A stretch of 64,000 bases of DNA from Pantoea eucalypti (GCF_009646115.1 NZ_CP045720.1:1674001-1738000), one strand, 5' to 3'; counted from the stretch's first letter, positions 10,711 through 19,554 are shown. Notes: generated from the letters alone by a model not told the origin. A program made the numbers and translations.

Positions 10711-12197
10711 TTAATTTATTTGTTTCTCTAAGCTTCCATTGTTATAAATTTCTATAGAAGTTATTCTCTGAAGATCTTCGAATGGTATGTCTCCGTTTAT
10801 TACAATGAGCGGGCATTTGTCATTCGCATTTTTTTCAATATCTGAAGGTAATCGTTCCCATATAGACCGTCCCATGATGAAATTAAGATAAGCCCTGACT
10901 CGGGTGCTATTGTAAATCGATACACACTCATAATCTTTTACACCAGTCACTTTGTTAGCTATGACGATGTTTGCTTTTTGTATATCCTTCCAGTTTCGAA
11001 ACTGACCAGTGTCAGCTCTATATGTTACAAATGATACAAGGCAAGAACAGATAACAAATATTACTGGTGCTAGAACGTATTTTCCTTTTGTGACCAAAAA
11101 GATCTGACACATCATTATTGAAATCATGAATGAAAGCTTTAAGCGATCAAAAGTATAACTCGTTGCATGTTGTGCAAGGATTATCTTTTCAACTAAAGAA
11201 AAGGCCATGAGAATAATTATCAGGCTGGATAGGTAATTGTACTCTACTTTTTTGGAGAGATTTAAAATAGGGAACACAGGTATAGCAAACAAAAATAGTC
11301 CGTATGACTGATGGTATCCTAAAAACAATGCTTTAAAATCTGCATCGCCACCACTCCGAACTAAGAAGCGCGAAATGGAAGCTGTAAAAAACTCACCTAA
11401 ATCAAGGGTTATATAAAGCTGAAAAGCAAATGTTACAGCCGAAGTCAACACTGATAATAGTAAGCTAAAAGCTAAATTGATATTTCTTCTTTGTCGATTT
11501 ACCAAAAAATAGATTGCTGATAAACAGCCAATAACGTAACCAGTCCACTCAGTCATACACAGTAAATATATGGAAAGACCGGATAATACAGTCCATACAT
11601 TTTTTTTGGTTTTAATGGTTTTGCAGGTTGAAAAAATGAATGCAGCAATGAATAGTTGGCTAAGCGATTGATGCCAGTATAGTAAACCCGTAGAGGCCAA
11701 AGACTCTCTTGATAAAACAAATGGAGAGCACGATAATGCTATCAAAAGGATTTGAATATTATTTTGTGGTTTGAATATCATCAATAAGGCGAAGAAAAAT
11801 ATCAAAACAGATGATGTCAAAATTATCAAATTTAAGGATAAAAGACTCATTAGTGTGTAATTTAAGCCAAAAGTTTTTATAAAAGCGGCTGGAGCCAGAA
11901 AACCAAGTGAAGGAAAACTTGTATATATGTATGAACCTGAACTGTCACGGACGGCTGCGCCCCACGGTATATTTTTATTTACCTGTCCACCCTGAGTGAC
12001 CACAGGCAAAAGGTGGTGTTCAGTTATAATTCCTTCATTTAACGACTTTGCGATAAGTAATGAGTGATAGGATTCTTCGATATTTTCAATTCCCTCATTA
12101 TTGCTAACATCCCTGTATTTTATAGCTGACGAAATGATAAGCATGGAAAGTACGATTATTAGTCCAAAAAAAAGCCTCTATGTTTAATTTCAGCCAT
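10711..12197 (-). pseudogene. Polytopic membrane protein, putative GT-C-like glycosyltransferase, with a 1-nt frameshift in a poly-T run
   Basis: The intact frame 10711-12144 encodes 477 residues with about ten hydrophobic helices and a soluble C-terminal tail, in AT-rich DNA. The lumenal segment near residues 30-75 (EESYHSLLIAKSLNEG; GGQVNKNIPWGA) and topology resemble GT-C glycosyltransferases of O-antigen modification or related wzy-like proteins, but I recognise no family signature. Upstream, an ATG at 12195-12197 reads MAEIKHRGF and then enters a run of eight T (12166-12173 on the plus strand as A) and stops. One more T would join it to GLIIVLSMLIISSAIKY, making a normal first membrane helix. 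So the gene is frameshifted at a homopolymer, or uses the internal ATG at 12144, or the base call is wrong. Confidence 0.6.
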
Positions 12198-13422
12198 GAT
12201 TTCACATTCCATTAGTTCAAAATTTAAATTAATTTAATCTTATCATTAGATATATATGGACACCTACAAAAATTCCCGACGGTCGCGCAATGAATGAACA
12301 GCGCCTGTTTTAACAGGCTATGGGGTAGGTCACTTAAGATTAGTCACTCCCCCGACCACGCATGATTGAAATCCCTTGCCACTTAACCACTTTAGAAGTC
12401 TGTGAACTGTTCACCTAATTTGCTACTACCGATTGATTTCTGTTTATCCATACAGTTTTCAAAAGAGGAGAATTTTAGCCATACGATTATTGAATCGAGG
12501 AAGTGTTTCTATGCGTCATCATGAACAAACCAGATGAAGAACGTATTGCCGTTTGTAATAGATCAGGAGCGTATAAACTGGTATCTACGCCTGAGTGAGC
12601 CTAAGAAGTAGATAAAACCAATACAATGATGTTCCGTAACTTATCACCGCAAGCAGGGGAAGCGTAGACGTATCAGCAGTTCACTATGAAGGGATGATCT
12701 GACAGGAGATTCCCGTTACCAGTTATTGACTATGTTGAGCAATGACTCACACTGAACAGCATTCTAATGCCTCATCCAGCCAAAATGATGCTGGTTGAGA
12801 CACCGCAATCATTTGTACTACTAGTCCGCTCCCTGGCGGCTAACAATGGCTAAGTTGTTGCTTACAATTTAGGCATTCACCCGCAGTGGGAAATATTCAA
12901 CTTAGGGATTATTACATTTGACAGCGAGACGTTAGTCAAAGAGAGCATGGGCGGGGTTGATCGTGCTGGAGAAAGTGACGACACATGGTAGTGTCTGTGC
13001 GTGAACCGTGAAAGCCAGTTGTATAGAGACAGCACGCTTATAGCAAAATATCTCAACACATCTCGAAATTTTCATCACGTCAGTTTGTGAATTGTAGTTT
13101 GGATCTGTGAAAATATGCCTCTACGCACATTAAAATGACATTCTCAAAGCAGAATGATGAATATGTAAGTCTAAACGATTAGATGTCTGAGGCGATTGAG
13201 TTTTATGATAATGTTACATTAGTAGAATACTTATGGGGAGCAATATCACCCATTTTGCTGCTGATAAAGGATAGCGATTTTGTATGCCCTTATATGCTTA
13301 GAAAACAGACCAGTTTTGCTTACAGCATTTGTAAGATATGGATTATCATTCATGAAGTTAATATATATTGGTGTTCTCAAATAAAATCATTGTATTATAA
13401 ATCGAGATGTTTTTGGGAAAAT
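12198..13422. other. Non-coding, decayed island segment
   Basis: About 1.2 kb without a supportable gene. Both strands are broken by stops. It includes a small perfect hairpin at 12303-12318 (GCCTGTT / AACAGGC). An 80-codon frame at 13183-13425 (+) has no ribosome binding site and looks accidental. The segment may be a decayed gene or insertion element, but I recognise no transposase motif. Confidence 0.6.
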
Positions 13423-13446
13423 TAAAAAGCCCGCGTTAGCGGGCTG
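13423..13446 (-). terminator. Rho-independent terminator after the DUF2142-like gene
   Basis: On the minus strand AGCCCGC, loop TAAC, GCGGGCT is followed by a T-run, 14 bp after the stop codon of the gene at 13460-14890. It fits the end of that transcript. Confidence 0.85.
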
Positions 13447-13459
13447 GGTGCTGTAAAAC

Positions 13460-14890
13460 CTAAAGATATAAAGGGAGATATTTTATAACACTTAGATAAC
13501 TTACGTAACTGATCAATGCCAGATAACAGACCGCAGTTATTGCCAGGATTTTCCTGTCACGTAAGCAATGAGCCAGGCTGGAATTCATTACTCTTTCGCT
13601 GGAAGCGAGTGCCAGGACAATGAAGAGCATAAATGTTAGCAGGCTTATAATGAAATATCGCCCTTGAACGCCGGCCACAATACCAATATTTAAAGGTGAA
13701 AAACCAATCCATAAAGCGGCAAATATCAAAACGATACTTCCCAGACTCATAGCAGGGAGGTATGAGAGCCGTAACCAACCAAAATCGAGCTGCTTTTTAG
13801 GCAGGCTCATTACAGTTGAGATAATTATGAAGATCATAGCTCCACGGCAGAAAGGACCGCCAATTGTCCAGGTAAAGGCTTGTGGGCCTCCGCCGAAGGT
13901 AGCAAACATGCGGTTAAACATGTCAGGTGTCTGAATCCAGATGCTTTTCAGTATGAATGCAACAGCAGCATGCGGCTGTGATATTAACATCTCCATTGCT
14001 GCTTTAGCATCCCCACCACTATGCCAGAACTGGCTGGGAACCCATGAATAATGCATGTTCCATGCAGCCGCTATCAGGCACCCAAATATCATCGAGCCGG
14101 CTACGAAAGAAAGCCATTTTATTTTACTGTTAAATAGAGCAGCCGGAATAAGCATCAGAAAAGGAAGATAGGCGATGTTGGTCATTTTAAGCAAGCCAAC
14201 CAGACCCGCTAGAACAAATGTCTGCCAGATTAATCTTTCTTTTAATATAGCCATGCGCAAACAACAGGCAATAAACAAAGCAGTGACCAGGTTAGTAACA
14301 GGATCTGGACTATATGATGAAGCAAGATTGATGAGCGTAGGGAATGTCAAAATAAACAATGTGGCAAAGCGCATAACTGGTATAAGCGCAACAGTCAGAT
14401 AAACCATGCCTATGTAGACAAATAAGTTTAAAAGACGACCCGCATACATCTGGTTATCTATACCCATTCCCGCTAATCTTGTTACTGCGATACCAATTGC
14501 TGATGGTAAATATAAAATAGGTGAATAAGTTGCTGACGGGGCAAAGTTGAAACAGGTATTATGATTATTGATGGACGCATCAATCTCCTTCGCCCTTTTA
14601 GCTGCATCAGCCTTGCTTGCAGGCTTGTTTTGATCCTGTGTCACGAAGAAAGGCCAGACATACTGTAATGCCTTGTCGCTCACACATCCGCCCCATGCAC
14701 CTTTCTCGTTGCCAATTTCTTTAGGAAGCATTTCACCCTGAGAAATTTGATAGGCTCTAAAAAAATGAAACCGTTCATCCAGACCCGTTAAAGGGGTGTT
14801 TTTAAAAACAAAGAAAAGTCCAATTACAAAGATAATAGTCAAATAGGCTATTATCCCTTTTTTTTCATAGGCTTCCATTTTTTCAGTCAT
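13460..14890 (-). CDS. Predicted polytopic membrane protein, DUF2142-like
   Basis: This 476-residue protein has about eleven membrane helices. Near the N-terminus, after the first helix, it carries the motif LTGLDERFHFFRAYQIS, and near the C-terminus VAGVQGRYFIISLLTFM. Both are typical of the DUF2142 membrane proteins, which often lie in cell-surface polysaccharide loci and have a GT-C-like topology. No reaction is established for the family. A role in surface-glycan transfer or modification is inference from the neighbouring gene at 10711-12197 and the GT17-like gene at 16639. A terminator follows directly. Confidence 0.8.
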   Translation of the reverse strand: MTEKMEAYEKKGIIAYLTIIFVIGLFFVFKNTPLTGLDERFHFFRAYQISQGEMLPKEIGNEKGAWGGCVSDKALQYVWPFFVTQDQNKPASKADAAKRAKEIDASINNHNTCFNFAPSATYSPILYLPSAIGIAVTRLAGMGIDNQMYAGRLLNLFVYIGMVYLTVALIPVMRFATLFILTFPTLINLASSYSPDPVTNLVTALFIACCLRMAILKERLIWQTFVLAGLVGLLKMTNIAYLPFLMLIPAALFNSKIKWLSFVAGSMIFGCLIAAAWNMHYSWVPSQFWHSGGDAKAAMEMLISQPHAAVAFILKSIWIQTPDMFNRMFATFGGGPQAFTWTIGGPFCRGAMIFIIISTVMSLPKKQLDFGWLRLSYLPAMSLGSIVLIFAALWIGFSPLNIGIVAGVQGRYFIISLLTFMLFIVLALASSERVMNSSLAHCLRDRKILAITAVCYLALISYVSYLSVIKYLPLYL

Positions 14891-15415
14891 TTACTATACC
14901 TAACGATTGATAGTCCATTCATTTTTTTCATATTTCGCAAATCCTCATGGTGGCAGAGAGACATAAGGCATACTTCTTACCGGACTGACTCTAATGGCAG
15001 TTATTGCCAGTATTGCCACACTCTTGGTGAAAGTGGTCGCTTGCGTTCTAAAACAGAGTGCATCAGGGCCGTACCCATTAAAAAGCTAGCGCATATTGTA
15101 GTGAAGAGCGCGGTCTAACAAAAGCCATAAGTGTATCTTATGGAATCCAATGCGGATGGATTGACTTGTGAGCCGCGTTCTTGGTAGCCCAATAGTCTGG
15201 TTCAACTGCATATAATGGCTGATAACAGTATGAGGTCATTGGACTGATGAATGTGATTGCACCGATGTTGACTGGCCATCAAAAATCGTTGACGGTGCCG
15301 TTCATAGCTGGTTAGTGTGGCTAATCATGGTTTTCAAAAATTCAGAGTGAATTAATTCGCGATGCGAACATCAGACAAAGCTTTTATGTTCAAGCACTCT
15401 GCGTCAACCTTAACT
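14891..15415. other. Non-coding island segment
   Basis: About 525 bp with no supportable reading frame on either strand. I see no recognisable insertion sequence or RNA gene. It separates the DUF2142-like gene from the 7-bp repeat array and may be gene debris. Confidence 0.55.
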
Positions 15416-15478
15416 GGTTCGTGGTTCGTGGTTCGTGGTTCGTGGTTCGTGGTTCGTGGTTCGTAGTTCGTAGTTCGT
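15416..15478. repeat. Nine tandem copies of a 7-bp unit, (GGTTCGT)7(AGTTCGT)2
   Basis: Seven exact GGTTCGT units (15416-15464) are followed by two AGTTCGT units (15465-15478) and a decaying AGTTCAA. The array lies about 145 bp upstream of the small exported protein at 15623 and about 50 bp upstream of a TATAAT at 15528-15533. A 7-bp unit is prone to slipped-strand change in copy number. Confidence 0.95.
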
Positions 15479-15622
15479 AGTTCAAAGTTATCGACAATGT
15501 GACAACGATAGTCAAGCCTCCGGTAGCTATAATATACCGTATCCAGAACTTGGAACGGGAGACTGTTTCTCAAATAAACGACGGTTTTGTGCACGATCAC
15601 CTATCACCCGGAATTCAATCTG

Positions 15623-15964
15623 ATGCTAAAAAAACTCATTCTCACTACATTGATAACCAGCTTTTCAGCCACAGCTTTAGCTGCTACCCAATGCGGGCCT
15701 TTCTACATCAAATCTGACAGCAAAGGCTGGTTCTCAGTGAATGGTGAACGGGCAAAAACCCAGAAAGTGACGTTTGCCAGAGAGAAGGGTGACTACAGCA
15801 ACGCAACGGTGAAAATCCGGGTCAAAAATAGCAAAGCGACGGGAATGGTGGATATGGAGCAGACGAACCGCGATGGCAAAGGGTTGTTAAGGGCAGAAAT
15901 CGTCCGCTCCAGTCAGAGTCAGATCCGCATTCGGGGTGACTATGATTGCGAGCCAGCTAAGTAA
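15623..15964 (+). CDS. Small exported protein of unknown function
   Basis: The product (113 aa) starts MLKKLILTTLITSFSATALA, a textbook signal peptide with likely cleavage between A20 and A21. The mature part is about 93 residues, basic, with two cysteines (ATQCGPF near the start and YDCEPAK at the end) that could form one disulfide in the periplasm. It looks like a beta-rich domain (KVTFAREKGDYSNATVKIRV). The frame is open from 15587, but the ATG at 15623 places the signal peptide first. I do not recognise the family. The TATAAT at 15528-15533 could be its -10 box. Confidence 0.75.
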   Translation: MLKKLILTTLITSFSATALAATQCGPFYIKSDSKGWFSVNGERAKTQKVTFAREKGDYSNATVKIRVKNSKATGMVDMEQTNRDGKGLLRAEIVRSSQSQIRIRGDYDCEPAK

Positions 15965-16119
15965 GTTGAGTTATTACTGCAAATGCCCGTGATTATCGCA
16001 ACCCTGAAGTAGTGATAGCCGGTGCTTTTGAATCATAGTAAAACGTCGCACTGATTTGATGATGACTTAACTTTGCCCTTTCAACCCAGGCTACTGTTTC
16101 ATTATCCTGCACCATGTTA
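15965..16119. other. Short intergenic stretch, nothing recognised
   Basis: No gene, terminator or site could be supported between the exported-protein gene and the decayed small gene that follows. Confidence 0.4.
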
Positions 16120-16299
16120 AACCGCTTTTAACCAGTAAGCAGCGGATCATCCTGCTCCAGATTGAATCTCCGGTCTTGTGCCATTCCGGTAAGGCAAGAC
16201 CGTCAAAATAAGCGGTTTTATATAAAGGCGCAGCCCAACCCGTTCACTATCCATGACCGCCAGCAGGGGCAGGCTCAGCGCAATAATGATCTTCTTCAT
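16120..16299 (-). pseudogene. Decayed gene for a small exported protein
   Basis: From the ATG at 16297-16299 the minus strand reads MKKIIIALSLPLLAVMDSER, a lipoprotein/signal-peptide-like start, and then runs out of frame to a stop after about 50 codons. A shifted frame continues with YKTAYFDGLALPEWHKTGDS, which looks like the proper continuation. At least one frameshift and further damage are therefore likely. There is no good ribosome binding site. The original function is unknown. Confidence 0.35.
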
Positions 16300-16638
16300 C
16301 TGTTAAATCATAAGCATTATTTTGTCGACAAATAACATCGGGAACTCACTTGTCCCGCTGATTTTCAATCAAAAATTTGCGCTTAATATTGCTAGCGCCG
16401 CTGAGTAAATGTAACATCCGACGGATAAATAAAGCATCGAATATCTTTTAGCTGCAACAATATTTTAATCCACTGTTACATTGTTAGCCAGCTTACAATA
16501 AACACGGAAAGTTTAACGCAGTTAAATACCGCATCTATCAGACGCATATAAATCAGCCTTATAAAAAGGTATGCAGACGTTTGTTAAGTGCCATTAACAC
16601 CATTGTCCTGATGAAAATTTTCTACTTAAGTGCCTCTG

Positions 16639-17532
16639 ATGACTATGATTTATGACTGTTTTTTATACTACGATGAAGATGTTTTGCTTGAAATGCGTCT
16701 GAACACGCTTGAGCATGTTGTTGACCGGTTTGTCATAGTTGAATCGCTTTATACCTTTACGGGTAAACGCCGATGCAAGCTTAATTTTGACATTGAGAAA
16801 TTCGACCGTTTTCGCGATAAAATTATTTATGTCGTCAACGATATTGCGCCAGTATTTTATCAGCACGCCTTTCAGTCGAATAGCTCTCTGGTTAAGGCGG
16901 GCGAGACCGATCCCTGGGAGAATGAATCCACTGCACGGAATCAGATTATGCAAGGTCTGGCTGGCGCGCAGGATGATGATATTATTATTGTGTCAGACGT
17001 CGATGAAATTCCCCGACCTGAAGCGATTAAAGCCTTTAGCCAGCGTCACCTCTGTACAACATTGCACCAGCAATATTTCAATTTTAAATATAATGTACGT
17101 GTATTGAACAATGACGGTACACCGCGTTGTGCCACACTGGCAAAAATGGTGACGTTTAAAACATTACGAACCTTTTTCATGGGACAACCGGAATTACTGC
17201 GCAACGTTAAGCGCCGTGGAACACCCATACGCGACAGCTGGTGGCGCTGGAAATGGCTCGGCTGGCGAACGAAAGTCATTAAGGATGGAGGATGGCATTT
17301 TTCATGGGTGATGAGCGATGAACGCATAAGTGAAAAAATGGCGTCGATTTCACATACCGAACATAACTGTCCTGAATTCAATAACCCGGATCATATCCGG
17401 CGCTGCGTTGAGAACAACATTGATATCTGGAATCGCCCAAGAAGGATGGAAATAATGCCGATTACCGCTGAACATTTTCCTGAGTGGCTGATTACACATC
17501 AGCATCAGCTGACAGATTTTATTAAATCCTGA
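16639..17532 (+). CDS. Glycosyltransferase family 17-like protein
   Basis: The protein (297 aa) matches the GT17 pattern known from eukaryotic N-acetylglucosaminyltransferase III and bacterial relatives. It starts MTMIYDCFLYYDEDVLLEMR, then has LEHVVDRFVIVESLYTFTGK, the catalytic-type acidic stretch DDDIIIVSDVDEIPRPEAIK near residue 120, and the aromatic C-terminal part GGWHFSWVM. It is soluble, with no signal peptide. The acceptor is unknown; lipopolysaccharide or another surface glycan is inference from the island. A GTG at 16630 and an ATG at 16645 are other possible starts; the Shine-Dalgarno sequence is weak. Confidence 0.85.
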   Translation: MTMIYDCFLYYDEDVLLEMRLNTLEHVVDRFVIVESLYTFTGKRRCKLNFDIEKFDRFRDKIIYVVNDIAPVFYQHAFQSNSSLVKAGETDPWENESTARNQIMQGLAGAQDDDIIIVSDVDEIPRPEAIKAFSQRHLCTTLHQQYFNFKYNVRVLNNDGTPRCATLAKMVTFKTLRTFFMGQPELLRNVKRRGTPIRDSWWRWKWLGWRTKVIKDGGWHFSWVMSDERISEKMASISHTEHNCPEFNNPDHIRRCVENNIDIWNRPRRMEIMPITAEHFPEWLITHQHQLTDFIKS

Positions 17533-17570
17533 TGCTGACCAGCGCGCCCACCGGGCGCGCCTCTCGCCCT

Positions 17571-17771
17571 TCAGGTTGCTTTGTAGGGATCTTTTTTATC
17601 ATCCTGACTGTCATCATTTTTCCGCGGCACTTCACCATGGTCTTTTGGTGCATCGGTGGCGGGATGATCATCTTCCTCATACGCATTACCCGCGTTAGGT
17701 GCTGCTTCGGGCAGGCCTTTGCTGACATCACCTTCTTTCTTACGTTCTTCATTCGTATTGTGCTTAAACAT
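17571..17771 (-). CDS. Small hydrophilic protein of unknown function
   Basis: A 66-residue, highly charged, probably disordered protein (MFKHNTNEERKKEGDVSKGL start; DDSQDDKKDPYKAT end). It has a good AGGAG ribosome binding site 6 bp before the ATG and no cysteine or membrane segment. The composition resembles small stress-type enterobacterial proteins, but I do not recognise a family. Overlapping frames on both strands lack such a start signal, so this frame is preferred. Confidence 0.6.
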   Translation of the reverse strand: MFKHNTNEERKKEGDVSKGLPEAAPNAGNAYEEDDHPATDAPKDHGEVPRKNDDSQDDKKDPYKAT

Positions 17772-17845
17772 AATTCACTCCTGTTGTCCCAGTCGTTTAA
17801 GTCTAGACCAGCCCTGAGATCCCGCATTAGCATGGAATTAAAGGC

Positions 17846-17871
17846 AAAAAAAAGCCCGCCAGAAGCGGGCT
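17846..17871 (-). terminator. Orphan rho-independent terminator
   Basis: On the minus strand AGCCCGC, loop TTCTG, GCGGGCT is followed by an eight-T run. No annotated minus-strand gene ends just upstream of it: the next one ends at 18402 and has its own terminator. It may end an unannotated small RNA beginning somewhere in 17900-18060. Confidence 0.75.
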
Positions 17872-18088
17872 AATCGGAGTTTCTCTCATACTGAACATGT
17901 TATCTTTCGATGTTTTGGTGTACAGCAGCTCAATGCTAACGGGAAATTCCTGATGCAGAAATGGACAAACTTGCCATATCGCTTGCGACAGGTCACATTC
18001 CAGGTCGATAAAAACATCGATAAATAAATTCGATTGAAATGATTAATGAAAAGCATATAGTGGCCTCCGTTACCAGGAGATAGAAAAT

Positions 18089-18337
18089 ATGTTACGAGAC
18101 CATTTAAAGATTGAAGCAGAAGATCAGTTAATTGAACAAGGCTCGCTAAGCCTGAGAAATCGTGGTCAGGAAGAGGTGACCGAGTGGATTATCGTTAACC
18201 GTCAGGGCGTTAAAAAAGGCGGTGTCACACTGTTCGATAAACTCAGTACCCGCCGCTCATGGCCAGTGAACTACCGCATTATGCAGACCGATCTGCAGGG
18301 CAATGTGGTCGTGGATCAACTCACCGACGCCCTGTAG
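18089..18337 (+). CDS. Small protein of unknown function
   Basis: An 82-residue soluble protein (MLRDHLKIEAEDQLIEQGSL start), predicted beta-rich in its second half (WPVNYRIMQTDLQGNVVVDQ). A strong AGGAG lies 9 bp before the ATG, and a bidirectional terminator follows 35 bp after the stop, so it is very probably real and monocistronic. I do not recognise a family. No cysteines, no membrane segment. Confidence 0.7.
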   Translation: MLRDHLKIEAEDQLIEQGSLSLRNRGQEEVTEWIIVNRQGVKKGGVTLFDKLSTRRSWPVNYRIMQTDLQGNVVVDQLTDAL

Positions 18338-18372
18338 TTACCAGACCCGGACGCTGTGCACTGTTGTACGAT

Positions 18373-18405
18373 AAAAAATTAACCCGCATTGGCGGGTTTT
18401 TTTAT
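18373..18405. terminator. Bidirectional rho-independent terminator
   Basis: AACCCGC, loop ATTG, GCGGGTT, flanked by an A-run on the left and a T-run on the right. It can end the plus-strand small gene at 18089-18337 and the minus-strand repressor gene ending at 18402. Confidence 0.9.
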
Positions 18406-19034
18406 GACTGCCGGTAGCGGCGCAGTTCCACCACCGTACCAATTAGCTTCAGGTTCTCCCGACTGGAATGCAATTCAGGAAAGTTGATGTTAATGGGGGC
18501 CAGCTCAAACTGCGTAACGCCACCTTCACTACTACGTTGCCGCCAGGTACGGATCAGAGCAATCTGCTGCTGTAATGCCAGCACGCTATCGCCAGGCTGG
18601 GGTGAAACTTGCGGATCGATGATCACCACATCATCCCGCATAATCGCGGGCATCATTGCCTGTTCTTCTACACGAAAGGCAAAGCTCTGTTGTGAAAGCG
18701 CCATATCGTTGTGCATCAGCAATTCGTGTCGGACTGAACTGTCATCCGTCAGCCATCGTGTCACATCACGCTGATTAAGCAGCGGAATCTGGTGAAGACC
18801 GCCATAAGCACTTTCGCTGAAAACAGGGCCATCCCCATCTATCAGAAAAGCCGGGGCACAACCCAGCGCTTCGGCGAGCCGTAGCAGATTCTCACCGCGC
18901 GGAAGCGTCTCCTCTTTTTCCCATTGCGAAATCGCTACATGGGACACTTTTACCTGTTGTGCCAATTGCTTCTGCGTTAATTGCATTGATTTCCGTCGGA
19001 GGCGGATTCGGTCACCCAGCGTTTCGTTTTTCAT
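18402..19034 (-). CDS. CI-like transcriptional repressor with a degenerate S24 (LexA-type) domain
   Basis: The protein (210 aa) has an N-terminal Cro/CI helix-turn-helix (residues 5-60: RIRLRRKSMQLTQKQLAQQV, then VSHVAISQWEKEETLPRGEN) and a C-terminal S24 peptidase-like fold. In active LexA/CI proteins the fold carries GDSM with the nucleophilic Ser; here the aligned segment is RVEEQAMMPAIM, with Ala126 at the Ser position. The usual Lys is also absent (ALIRTW around 159-164), and no VQAG-type cleavage loop is seen. Self-cleavage in the SOS response is therefore unlikely. It faces a two-gene operon across two palindromes (19062-19100) that look like its operators. Confidence 0.85.
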   Translation of the reverse strand: MKNETLGDRIRLRRKSMQLTQKQLAQQVKVSHVAISQWEKEETLPRGENLLRLAEALGCAPAFLIDGDGPVFSESAYGGLHQIPLLNQRDVTRWLTDDSSVRHELLMHNDMALSQQSFAFRVEEQAMMPAIMRDDVVIIDPQVSPQPGDSVLALQQQIALIRTWRQRSSEGGVTQFELAPININFPELHSSRENLKLIGTVVELRRYRQS

Positions 19035-19061
19035 AAGCTTGACATATTGGTTGAAAGTGAT

Positions 19062-19075
19062 TTAAGTATACTTAA
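19062..19075. promoter_or_regulatory. Palindromic operator 1 (TTAAGTATACTTAA)
   Basis: A perfect 14-bp palindrome in the 136-bp gap between the S24-type repressor and the divergent gene at 19171. With operator 2 it shares the half-site TTAAGT; centres are 23 bp apart, about two helical turns. Binding by the neighbouring repressor is inference. Confidence 0.75.
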
Positions 19076-19082
19076 GCATGGT

Positions 19083-19100
19083 ATTTAAGTAAACTTAAAT
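19083..19100. promoter_or_regulatory. Palindromic operator 2 (ATTTAAGTAAACTTAAAT)
   Basis: Two 8-bp arms (ATTTAAGT / ACTTAAAT) around a central AA. Same half-site as operator 1 and on the same face of the helix, as expected for cooperative binding of a CI-like dimer. Confidence 0.75.
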
Positions 19101-19170
19101 TTCAAGCGGAGGACGTGGCTTTTCAGCACGCAATATGTTCCAGCGACCTAACCGGAAAAAGGGGTATGGC

Positions 19171-19554
19171 ATGGAAAGTAGTCTGATTACCAGTATGGGA
19201 GCGTTAGTTCTGGGTGGAGGCGCAGCAGCACTGTTCTGGAAACCGTTATTGGCGGGTATCGCGTCAATCGTAACCAGTAACCGAGCGGGCGGCGAAATTA
19301 TTACCAGCTACAAAGAGCAGGTGGTGTTGCTGAAAGAGAGCAACCTGCTGATACGGGAGGAAAACGATGAATTACGCGAACGGCACGACAGGAATTTGCG
19401 GCGAATCTCGACACTCGAAACCGATCTTCGGTTAATCAAGAATGCGGTAGGGATTTTGCTAGCAATGACCGAAACCGATCAAAACGACAAATTTCGTAAT
19501 GAAGTTGATCGGCTTATCTCAACTCTGGAGGATCGCAGCAATGGCAATGATTGA
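19171..19554 (+). CDS. Membrane-anchored coiled-coil protein of unknown function
   Basis: The protein (127 aa) has a hydrophobic, Gly/Ala-rich N-terminus at about residues 5-32 (SMGALVLGGGAAALFWKPLL), then a charged helical region predicted to form a coiled coil (about 45-85: KESNLLIREENDELRERHDR). The frame is open from 19135, but an AGGGG lies 8 bp before the ATG at 19171 and the hydrophobic segment follows directly. It is divergent from the S24-type repressor and overlaps the next gene by 14 bp, so the two form one operon. Holin-like or prophage origin is possible; no family recognised. Confidence 0.65.
   Translation: MESSLITSMGALVLGGGAAALFWKPLLAGIASIVTSNRAGGEIITSYKEQVVLLKESNLLIREENDELRERHDRNLRRISTLETDLRLIKNAVGILLAMTETDQNDKFRNEVDRLISTLEDRSNGND

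Noticed and set aside
13183..13425. 80-codon frame (+) in the AT-rich island
   Set aside because: No Shine-Dalgarno sequence, unusual residue content, and it ends inside the terminator of the convergent gene. Most likely a chance frame in AT-rich DNA.
15352..15600. 82-codon minus-strand frame with TNHEPRTTNHEPRT repeats
   Set aside because: The repeat peptide comes from the 7-bp array. There is no ribosome binding site, and it overlaps the promoter side of the exported-protein gene.
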